From HGM12587 sp964602445 (GTDB lineage Bacteria > Bacillota > Clostridia > Lachnospirales > Lachnospiraceae): a stretch of 64,000 bases of DNA. A program made the position numbers and the translations under genes. Positions within the stretch are counted from its first letter, which is position 1. Each line of letters starts with the position of its first letter. The notes beneath the pieces are model-generated. The model made no database searches, was not told where the DNA came from, and worked only from the letters and a program-made list of their open reading frames with translations. Shown here one piece after another: positions 17,698 through 25,354 of this stretch. The stretch covers positions 124,001-188,000 of the forward strand of contig CAZRQV010000002.1 of assembly GCA_964602445.1 (NCBI GenBank). Direction: 5' to 3'.

Positions 17698-19374
17698 ATG
17701 AAAAAAGATAGAAATGATCAATTTCAGATCACAGAATTAACATGGGAACGCATTTTTTTGCATATTACGGTGTATTCAGAGAACACAGACACACCGGTGT
17801 TTTTTCTCACAAAAAGTGACGACAGAGAAAAACTGCCGGAAATGCTGAAAGAAAGCAACGAATGCATCCGGTTACAGTCAGAAAAATGCGAAAATGGAAC
17901 CGTTGTTCTGACGATCAATATGGCAGCAGCCTGTGGAAGAAGTTTTTTAGAAAATGGAATCTGGAAACTGGTAGCGGTCACAAAAGAGGGCGTTTGTCCT
18001 TGCAGTGTAACCGGTGCATTGGGCTATCAGCTGGATGAAAAAAGCCGTATTTTCCCGTATGGACCGAAAAAGCAGTTTTCTTATCAGGTTTATTTTACAC
18101 TGAGCTCTTCAGAAGAACAGCAGTTGGAACTGGAAATCAACAGCTGCTTTATGCGCAGGAATGATTCCTGGAAAAAGAGACGGTATGCGGCGGAAAATGC
18201 ATCTCTGAAGAAAAAACTTGTGGGAATCGTGAAAGGGGCAGTCGTAGGTGCCGGCAGGTTGGCATATTGGATGCTGGAAAAATGCTTTCCCAAAAATGGA
18301 AAACGAATTTTATTCATGTCAGAGACACGGGATGCCTTGTGGGGCAATCTAAAATATATTGAAGCGCGGATGAGAGAACGGGGGATGGATCAGGAGTATG
18401 AGCTGAATTATTCCTTCCGAAAAGTCCTTAGTGCAAGACAAGGAATCCGCAGCTGGATCCGAACTTATTGTTTGATCGCAAAAAGTGATTATATTTTTAT
18501 TGATGATTATGCACCAATTTTTGGACAGCTGAAATTGTCGGACAAGACGAAGCTGATTCAGGTATGGCATGCAGGAGAAGGGTTCAAATCTGTAGGATAC
18601 AGCCGTTTTGGAAAAGCGGGTTCTCCGGATCCGACCAATTCCTGTCACAAAACGTATGACTATGTTACGGTAGGATCTAAAAAACTGATTCCGGTTTATG
18701 AAGAAGTGTTCGGAATTGAAAAAGAAGCATTTCTTCCGACAGGAATGGCGCGTTTGGATGATTTTTTAGAAGAAGGAAAGAGACAGTCGTTCCAACAGGA
18801 ATTTTATGAACAATATCCGCAGATGAAAGGAAAAAAAGTGATCTTATTTGCACCGACCTTCCGTGGAACCGGTCAAAGAGAAGCTTATTATGATTATGAT
18901 CAATTAGATCTGAAACAGATTTATGAATTCTGCGGCGAAGAATCTGTATTTCTCGTCAAAGTTCATCCGTTTGTCAAAGAAAAGATTTCCATACCGGAAG
19001 CTTACAAAGACCGGATCTTTGATTTTGCACAATATCCAAATATCAACGATCTGTATTACATCACGGATCTGCTGATCACGGATTATTCTTCGAATTATTA
19101 CGAATATGCACTGCTGAAAAAGCCGGTTCTCTTTTTTACGTATGACAGAGAAACTTATGAATTGCTGCGAGGTGTTCATCGCAGCGTCAAAGAACATGCA
19201 CCGGGAAAAGTGTGTGATACCTTTGAGGAGCTGATGAAAGCACTGTATGAAAAAGACTATGAATATGAAAAGATTCTCCGGTTTGTAGAGGACAATTTTG
19301 GAGAATATGACGGACATGCCTGTGACCGGATCATAGACCGGATTATTTTAGAAAATAAAGAGGTAGCAATGTGA
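17698..19374 (+). CDS. TagF-like teichoic acid polymerase with N-terminal extra domain
   Basis: A 558-residue enzyme. The C-terminal ~370 residues are a CDP-glycerol glycerophosphotransferase domain: IQVWHAGEGFKSVGYSRFG, FAPTFRGTGQ, LVKVHPFV, ITDYSSNYYEYALLKKP. The first ~190 residues form a beta-rich-looking region without a motif I recognise, possibly an acceptor-binding or regulatory module. Its size is closer to a processive polymerase than to a primase, so it may build the alditol-phosphate chain started by the enzyme at 14690. The ATG follows GAAAGAGG. Confidence 0.83.
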   Translation: MKKDRNDQFQITELTWERIFLHITVYSENTDTPVFFLTKSDDREKLPEMLKESNECIRLQSEKCENGTVVLTINMAAACGRSFLENGIWKLVAVTKEGVCPCSVTGALGYQLDEKSRIFPYGPKKQFSYQVYFTLSSSEEQQLELEINSCFMRRNDSWKKRRYAAENASLKKKLVGIVKGAVVGAGRLAYWMLEKCFPKNGKRILFMSETRDALWGNLKYIEARMRERGMDQEYELNYSFRKVLSARQGIRSWIRTYCLIAKSDYIFIDDYAPIFGQLKLSDKTKLIQVWHAGEGFKSVGYSRFGKAGSPDPTNSCHKTYDYVTVGSKKLIPVYEEVFGIEKEAFLPTGMARLDDFLEEGKRQSFQQEFYEQYPQMKGKKVILFAPTFRGTGQREAYYDYDQLDLKQIYEFCGEESVFLVKVHPFVKEKISIPEAYKDRIFDFAQYPNINDLYYITDLLITDYSSNYYEYALLKKPVLFFTYDRETYELLRGVHRSVKEHAPGKVCDTFEELMKALYEKDYEYEKILRFVEDNFGEYDGHACDRIIDRIILENKEVAM

Positions 19375-20924
19375 GAGAACAGCAGAGAATGGTTTCTGTG
19401 ATCATTCCGGTGTATAACAATGGAGATTACTTAAAAGAGACACTGCAGTCTCTGGAGCGACAGTCTTATCCGGATTTTGAAGTCATCGTTGTAAATGACG
19501 GCTCCACTGACGGGAGTGAAGCGATCATTGATCTGTTTACCAAAAAAGATCAAAGATTTCATAAGATCAATCAGAAAAACAGCGGGGTCAGTGCGGCCAG
19601 AAATGCAGCACTTGATAAAGCAAAGGGCAGATATGTGACTTTCGCAGACGGAGATGATACGCTTCCGAAAGACGCATTGAAAAAAATGGCGGAAACTGCC
19701 CTGAAAACAGAAGCGGATCTGATCATTGGAGGAATCAAACGAATTGACGGATTTTCCGAAAAGATCAACCAGAGAACGGAAAAACTGAAATATAAAACAG
19801 AGATAAAAAAAGATGATCTGGATCTGGTGCATGGATTGTCTTTATGTAATAAATGGTTTTTAAGAGAAATTATAGAAAAAAATCATCTGCGGCTGGAAAA
19901 ATTCAGGCATTTGGAGGATGCGGTATTTTTATATCACTTTCTTCAGTATGGAGAAAAGATCCGCTATTGTGATGCCATTGTATATGAATATTGGAAGCGG
20001 ATTCCGACCAATGGGGGATCTGTAACTCAGAGAGTGGAAAAAGGGCTGCTGGAAAGTGCCATTGGAGCTTATGAACGGCTGAAACAGTTAACGGCAGGGT
20101 ATTCGGACGCATTTCAGCAGGAACTGGCATACCGGATCAACAGTACCACTTTTATCGGAGATTATTATAAGAAACTATGGTCGTTGGATGAGAAAACCGA
20201 AACACTGCTCTTAGAAGTGACAGACCGCATCTGGAAAATGCAGTCGGAAGATCATAGAAAACGCACCATTGCTTCTCACCCGGGACTGGAGCTGGAACGG
20301 GGACTGCGCCGGAAAGAAGAGTTGTTAAAGGAGCCGTTGTTTGCTGTTTTACTGAGTCCGAATCTATCGGAAAACGAAGTCAACCGGATCCTGCGAAGTG
20401 TCTATGGACAGGCGGTGCCGTCTTTTTGTGTATTTCTGGACGAAAGATATCGGACAGCTGCGGAGGAAGTTTTTTCTAAACGGGAGAACCTGTTCTGGAT
20501 TCCTATGGGAGACAATCCAAAAGCGTGGATGGAGGCGGTTAGGGACAGGAACGCCGCTTATGTGCTGTTGATCGATGAAGATGCAGTGTTAGATTACGAT
20601 ACTTTGGCAAAGGCATATCAGACACTACAGAAACGGGCATGTAAGATGTTAAAGATCCGGGTAGTTTCTTCAGAAAAGAATTTGGGGCTGACCGGACTTC
20701 TGATTGAAAAAGATGCTGTATTTTCGGAGAAAATTCAATGGAATGAAGAAGGAACACTTTCCCTCAGGAAACAAACGGATGTAGTGATGCAAAAGGAAGC
20801 ACCTCTGATCAGAATCCGGGATCTGGAACGGGCAGCGGAGCTGACAAAGCCGGCACTGTGGGAAAAATGGAGACGATCCCTGATAGGGCTGAAACGCCGG
20901 CTGCGAAAAGGCCTCAAACGGTAA
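19371..20924 (+). CDS. Family 2 glycosyltransferase with degenerate second GT-like half
   Basis: A 517-residue protein starting at a GTG that overlaps the upstream stop. The N-terminal ~300 residues are a normal GT2 domain (VSVIIPVYNNGDYLKETL, VNDGSTDGS, FADGDDTLPKDAL). The rest, from about residue 320, also has a GT-A-like rhythm (VLLSPNLSENEVNRILRS, YVLLIDEDAVLDYDTL), but the nucleotide-binding DGS element is missing, so it may be a decayed second domain that binds acceptor. It probably glycosylates the alditol-phosphate chain or its linkage unit. Confidence 0.75.
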   Translation: MREQQRMVSVIIPVYNNGDYLKETLQSLERQSYPDFEVIVVNDGSTDGSEAIIDLFTKKDQRFHKINQKNSGVSAARNAALDKAKGRYVTFADGDDTLPKDALKKMAETALKTEADLIIGGIKRIDGFSEKINQRTEKLKYKTEIKKDDLDLVHGLSLCNKWFLREIIEKNHLRLEKFRHLEDAVFLYHFLQYGEKIRYCDAIVYEYWKRIPTNGGSVTQRVEKGLLESAIGAYERLKQLTAGYSDAFQQELAYRINSTTFIGDYYKKLWSLDEKTETLLLEVTDRIWKMQSEDHRKRTIASHPGLELERGLRRKEELLKEPLFAVLLSPNLSENEVNRILRSVYGQAVPSFCVFLDERYRTAAEEVFSKRENLFWIPMGDNPKAWMEAVRDRNAAYVLLIDEDAVLDYDTLAKAYQTLQKRACKMLKIRVVSSEKNLGLTGLLIEKDAVFSEKIQWNEEGTLSLRKQTDVVMQKEAPLIRIRDLERAAELTKPALWEKWRRSLIGLKRRLRKGLKR

Positions 20925-20938
20925 GTTGCATAATTCGA

Positions 20939-20955
20939 TAGAATATGATATTCTA
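20939..20955. repeat. Perfect 17-bp dyad before the exporter genes
   Basis: TAGAATATGATATTCTA is perfectly symmetric around one G. It lies in the 62-base gap between the glycosyltransferase and the ABC permease. It has no T run, so it is not a terminator; it could be an operator or an mRNA processing hairpin. Function unknown. Confidence 0.5.
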
Positions 20956-20986
20956 TAGGGTAGATTTGTTCAAAATGGAGGAAAAA

Positions 20987-21772
20987 ATGAAGAATTTAAA
21001 ACAGTCATTTCAGGAATTCTTTCGTTATCGGTTTTTACTTTCAGAACTTGTAAAGAAAGGAATTGTATTGAAATATAGGAGATCCTATCTGGGGATCATC
21101 TGGACAATGCTGGAACCTTTGTTAAATATGATCGTTCTTACCTTTGTATTTGGTACCCTTTTTGGAAATACGGATAAAACTTATCCAATCTATATTTTGT
21201 CAGGACGTATTTTATATACCTGCTTTTCTCAGGCAACAAAAGCAGCACTTCGTTCGATTCGTGCCAATTCGGGAATGATCAATAAGGTATATGTACCGAA
21301 ATATCTGTACCCGCTTTCCGGTGTCCTGTATACGTATGTTATTTTTGGATTTTCCCTGATCGTTTTGATGGGAACTGCACTGGTACTGGGCGTGTGGCCG
21401 ACCTATAAGATCCTTTATATCGGACTGCCGCTGTTTTTACTGCTGCTCTTTTCTCTTGGGGTAGGAATGATCCTTGCCACCATGGGAGTCTATTTCCGAG
21501 ACATGGAATATTTATGGGACGTAGCATTAACACTGGTAATGTATATGTGTGCGATCTTCTACTATCCGGATCGTTTTATCAACGCCGGCCTGGGATGGAT
21601 TCTGGATTTGAATCCATTGTATTGTATCATTGCCCTGTTTAGAAACTGTATTTTCGGAACAACGATCAAAATGTGGCACATTGTTTATTCGTTTGGATTT
21701 TCAGTGATTGCTCTTGTGATCGGAATTGTTGTATTCCGTAAGAAAGAAGATGAATTCATTTTACACATATAG
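20987..21772 (+). CDS. tagG: ABC-2 type polymer exporter permease (TagG/Wzm type)
   Basis: A 261-residue membrane subunit of the exporter that moves a lipid-linked wall polymer across the membrane. It shows the family pattern LKYRRSYLGIIWTMLEPLLNMIV before the first helix, about six helices, and FRDMEYLWDVALTLVMYMCAIFY. The start is the ATG at 20987, directly after GGAGGA; upstream in-frame starts precede this site. It is paired with the ATPase 24 bases downstream. Export of a polymer made wholly inside the cell fits the TagF-like enzymes upstream. Confidence 0.9.
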   Translation: MKNLKQSFQEFFRYRFLLSELVKKGIVLKYRRSYLGIIWTMLEPLLNMIVLTFVFGTLFGNTDKTYPIYILSGRILYTCFSQATKAALRSIRANSGMINKVYVPKYLYPLSGVLYTYVIFGFSLIVLMGTALVLGVWPTYKILYIGLPLFLLLLFSLGVGMILATMGVYFRDMEYLWDVALTLVMYMCAIFYYPDRFINAGLGWILDLNPLYCIIALFRNCIFGTTIKMWHIVYSFGFSVIALVIGIVVFRKKEDEFILHI

Positions 21773-21796
21773 GATAGAACGGAAAGGAAATTCGAT

Positions 21797-22534
21797 ATGG
21801 CAGAAAACGTGATAGAGTTAAAAGACGTTGGGATAAAATTCAATCTGAGTAAGGAAAAAGTAGACAGCCTGAAAGAATATGTGATCAAATTTCTGAAAAA
21901 AGAATTGATGTACGACGAGTTCTGGGCATTAAAAAATGTTTCTTTTTCCGTAAAAAAAGGAGAACGTCTGGGGGTTCTTGGATTAAACGGTGCAGGAAAA
22001 AGTACCTTGCTGAAGATCATCTGTGGTGTTTACAAACCTTCCGAAGGTTCTGTGAATCACAAAGGCGTGATCGCACCGCTTCTGGAACTGGGAGCCGGTT
22101 TTGATCCGCAGTATACAGGAAGAGAAAATATCTTCTTATATGGAAGTGTGCTTGGATATTCTAAAAAATATCTGGAAGAAAAATATGACGAGATCGTAGA
22201 ATTTTCAGAATTGGAAAAATTTATCGATGTTCCGCTGAAAAATTATTCTTCCGGTATGAAAGCACGTTTGGGATTTTCGATTGCAACCATTGCAGATCCG
22301 GATATTTTGATTCTGGACGAAGTGCTTTCTGTCGGAGATGCAAAATTCCGCAAGAAAAGTGAGAAAAAGATCATGGATATGTTTGCGAGAGGGGTAACGG
22401 TAATTTTCGTTTCCCATTCTCTGGAACAGGTTCAGCGTTTATGTGATAAAGCGATCCTTTTACAGAAAGGAACACTGGTAGCAGAAGGAGACATCGAAAC
22501 GGTGTCCAAAATTTATAAAAGTATGGTTGATTAG
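21797..22534 (+). CDS. tagH: ABC exporter ATPase (TagH/Wzt type, short form)
   Basis: A 245-residue ATPase energising the TagG-like permease. Walker A is GLNGAGKST, the ABC signature YSSGM, and Walker B ILILDEVLSVGD; the N-terminal VIELKDVGIKFN and GVIAPLLELGAGFDP are typical of the polysaccharide and teichoic acid exporter group. It ends soon after the nucleotide-binding domain, so it lacks the C-terminal glycan-binding domain of some Wzt proteins and the extracellular part of Bacillus TagH. A hairpin follows. Confidence 0.9.
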   Translation: MAENVIELKDVGIKFNLSKEKVDSLKEYVIKFLKKELMYDEFWALKNVSFSVKKGERLGVLGLNGAGKSTLLKIICGVYKPSEGSVNHKGVIAPLLELGAGFDPQYTGRENIFLYGSVLGYSKKYLEEKYDEIVEFSELEKFIDVPLKNYSSGMKARLGFSIATIADPDILILDEVLSVGDAKFRKKSEKKIMDMFARGVTVIFVSHSLEQVQRLCDKAILLQKGTLVAEGDIETVSKIYKSMVD

Positions 22535-22536
22535 TA

Positions 22537-22572
22537 CAATGCAAGCTCTCTCCAAACAGAGGGCTTGCATTG
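22537..22572 (+). terminator. Intercistronic hairpin without T tract
   Basis: CAATGCAAGC (22537-22546) pairs with GCTTGCATTG (22563-22572), extended by a CTCT/AGAG stem. No run of T follows, so it may be a weak terminator or a mark that stabilises the upstream mRNA end between tagH and the next gene. Confidence 0.5.
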
Positions 22573-22620
22573 ATTGTTAAAAAAGGAAATTTACGAGAAA
22601 ATATATAAAGGAAAACGAAG

Positions 22621-25314
22621 ATGCACAAAGAAAAAAATTACAGATTTAAGTTTTCAATCATTATGGCAGTCTATAATGTGGAGCTGTTTTTGGAAGAAGC
22701 CATCGAAAGCGTACTGAATCAGGATATTGGATTTCTGGAAAATGTTCAGCTGCTCCTGATCGATGACGGTTCAAAAGATCATTCCGGTGAAATCTGTGAT
22801 CGTTATCAAAAACAGTATCCGGAAAACATCGTAGTGGTACATAAAGAAAACGGAGGCGTTTCTCTGGCGAGAAACGAAGGTCTGAAACGGATTGAAGGAG
22901 AGTATGTCAACTGTCTGGACAGTGATGATAAGCTGTCTGAAAATACATTGCGCGTGGTGTATGAAGCACTTAAACGATGGGACGATGATGTTGATCTGGC
23001 AGCCATTCCGCTTCGTTTCTTTGATGGAAAAAAGGGAGATCATATCCTGAACTATAAATTCGATGAAGGAACAAGAATCATTGATCTGCAGGAAGAATAT
23101 GACAAACCGCAGCTTTCCATGTCCTGTGCATTTATCAAAAACAGTGTGGTATCCAAGTACCGTTTTGATGAAAATCTGGCTTATGCAGAAGACGGAAAGA
23201 TCGTTCTTCAGGTGCTGCAGGAAAAAATGAAATACGGAGTGGTAGCAGAGGCTTGTTACTGGTATCGAAAACGTACTGCAGGAAATGCATCTGCCGTACA
23301 AAATTCTTTAAATAATAAAAAGTGGTATCTGGATTATCTGAAACATTTTTCCTATTGGACGATTCAGAACAGCAAAGCGAAAAATAAAGGTCAGGTACCG
23401 TTGTTTGTGCAGTATACGGTCATGTATGATCTGCAGTGGAGATTTAATTCGGAACAGTCGCCGGCACTGGTCATGAATGAGCAGGAATGTGAAGAATATT
23501 TTTCTACGCTCCATAAGATCATGAAAGAGATCGAAGATTCGGTGGTTCTGGCACAGAAAAATATGGGCAGAGAATACAAGCTGTATGCTCTGGAAGTAAA
23601 ATACGGATCCTCTCCAAGGAAGAAAAAAGTGGAGAAAGACATGGAATACTGCTTTGGTGCAGATTCGTGTTTTACAGAATCTGAATTTCTAACAAAGATC
23701 GAATTTCTGAAATTCCATGACGGAATGCTGGAAATCGAAGGACTGATGTTATTTCCGGGGGCGGAAGATTCGACCGTGGAGATTTGTGTTAACAAGAACG
23801 GAAAAATCTATCCATGCAAAATGGTATCTCGTGAGATCAGCAGTGTTTCCATGGGAAACGTCATTGGTCATGGGAAAGGATTTCAGGTGTCCCTGCCGGT
23901 TTCCGGAGAGAAAAATTGTGAAATCCGGTTTGGATGCAGGATTGACGGACACTATGTGGAACGTCAGAGCCTTCGATTTGGAAAATTCAGTCCGCTGCAG
24001 AATCAGATGTGGAATTCTTATTATGCAGAAAAGCCGTATCTGCTGACTTATCGAAAAAATGCGTTATATGTGAAACCATATTCTTTCGGAAAACATCTGT
24101 ATCGGGAACTTTCATTTTTGAAAGGGCTTGCAAAGATCAAAGATAAAGCAGCCAAAAAAGCGATACTGATGAGAATTCTGTATCATCTGCATCAGCTGGT
24201 ACCTCATAAGGAAGTATGGCTGATCTCAGACAGGATCAACAAAGCAGATGACAACGGAGAAGCCTTTTTTGAGTATTTAAATGAAAAGAAACCGAAGGAT
24301 ATCGAATATTATTATGCGATTTCTTCGAAAAGTCCGGATTTTGCACGTTTGAAAAAGAAAGGAAACGTCATTGAATTTTTAGGATGGAAATATAAATGGC
24401 TGTGTCTGTGCGGGGCGAAAGTCATTTCTTCTCAGGGAGAAGATTATATTTATCGGCCGTTTCGAAATTATTCCTATTGTTATGCGGATCTGATGCAGAA
24501 GACAAGATTCGTATTTTTACAGCATGGAGTCATCAAAGATGATCTTTCCAGATGGTTAAAGCGGTATCACAAAAATATCCATATGTTTGTAACAACCACC
24601 GTACCGGAATACGAATCGATTATTCAGGGGGATTATGGTTATGATGAAAGCGTAGTAAAAATGACCGGACTGCCCCGTCATGACCGTTTGTATCATAAGG
24701 AAAAGAATTATATTACGATCATGCCGTCCTGGAGAGCTTATCTGGTAGGAGAGACCAATGTTAATACCGGAAAACGACAGCCGTCGGATCATTTTGAAGA
24801 CAGCCGTTACTGTCAGATGTATTCAGAACTGTTAGGCAGTGCAGAACTTTTAGATTATGTAGAGAAAAAAAGCTACAAGATCCGGTTTATGTCTCATCCG
24901 AACATGAGTGAATGCACCGGAATGATGAAAATGGATCCACGTGTACAGGTAGTCGAGGGAGAGAAAGCAGCATATCGGGATATTTTTGCAGAAAGTAATC
25001 TGGTAGTGACCGATTATTCCTCTGTAGTATTTGATTTTGCTTATTTAAGAAAGCCGGTACTTTATTTTCAGGCGGATCAGGAAGAATTTTTCAGCGGAAG
25101 CCATACGTACGATAAAGGATATTTTGAATATGAACGAGATGGATTCGGCGAAGTTGCTTACGATACGGCAGAACTGATCGGTTTGATCAAAGATTATATT
25201 TCCCGTGATTGTGCTTTAAAAGAGCAATATGCGAAGAGGATCAATGCAACGTTCCCATATGCGGATCAGGGAAATTCAGAACGAGTATATACTGATATTT
25301 GCAGAATAAGATAA
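22621..25314 (+). CDS. Fusion of GT2 glycosyltransferase and TagF-like glycerophosphotransferase
   Basis: An 897-residue two-enzyme protein. Residues about 8-330 are a GT2 domain (FSIIMAVYNVELFLEEAI, IDDGSKDHS, CLDSDDKLSENTL). Residues about 520-890 are a CDP-alditol glycerophosphotransferase domain (VFLQHGVIKDDLS, MPSWRAYLVGE, VTDYSSVVFDFAYLRKP). The middle (about 350-480) looks like a beta-rich linker domain. One chain could add a sugar and then an alditol-phosphate, giving an alternating sugar/phosphoalditol polymer (inference). It is the first gene after the tagGH hairpin. Confidence 0.85.
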   Translation: MHKEKNYRFKFSIIMAVYNVELFLEEAIESVLNQDIGFLENVQLLLIDDGSKDHSGEICDRYQKQYPENIVVVHKENGGVSLARNEGLKRIEGEYVNCLDSDDKLSENTLRVVYEALKRWDDDVDLAAIPLRFFDGKKGDHILNYKFDEGTRIIDLQEEYDKPQLSMSCAFIKNSVVSKYRFDENLAYAEDGKIVLQVLQEKMKYGVVAEACYWYRKRTAGNASAVQNSLNNKKWYLDYLKHFSYWTIQNSKAKNKGQVPLFVQYTVMYDLQWRFNSEQSPALVMNEQECEEYFSTLHKIMKEIEDSVVLAQKNMGREYKLYALEVKYGSSPRKKKVEKDMEYCFGADSCFTESEFLTKIEFLKFHDGMLEIEGLMLFPGAEDSTVEICVNKNGKIYPCKMVSREISSVSMGNVIGHGKGFQVSLPVSGEKNCEIRFGCRIDGHYVERQSLRFGKFSPLQNQMWNSYYAEKPYLLTYRKNALYVKPYSFGKHLYRELSFLKGLAKIKDKAAKKAILMRILYHLHQLVPHKEVWLISDRINKADDNGEAFFEYLNEKKPKDIEYYYAISSKSPDFARLKKKGNVIEFLGWKYKWLCLCGAKVISSQGEDYIYRPFRNYSYCYADLMQKTRFVFLQHGVIKDDLSRWLKRYHKNIHMFVTTTVPEYESIIQGDYGYDESVVKMTGLPRHDRLYHKEKNYITIMPSWRAYLVGETNVNTGKRQPSDHFEDSRYCQMYSELLGSAELLDYVEKKSYKIRFMSHPNMSECTGMMKMDPRVQVVEGEKAAYRDIFAESNLVVTDYSSVVFDFAYLRKPVLYFQADQEEFFSGSHTYDKGYFEYERDGFGEVAYDTAELIGLIKDYISRDCALKEQYAKRINATFPYADQGNSERVYTDICRIR

Positions 25315-25328
25315 TGATGGTGTAAAAT
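25299..25328 (+). promoter_or_regulatory. Possible promoter for the GH25 lysozyme gene
   Basis: TTGCAG (25299-25304) and TAAAAT (25323-25328) with an 18-base spacer overlap the end of the upstream gene, about 27 bases before the lysozyme start. The match is moderate, so read-through from upstream remains possible. Confidence 0.35.
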
Positions 25329-25354
25329 ACAGAAATGAAAAGGATGGACTTGAA

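Noticed and set aside
22771..23301. A 176-codon minus-strand open frame
   Set aside because: Lies inside the GT2 domain of the fusion protein and has no independent support.
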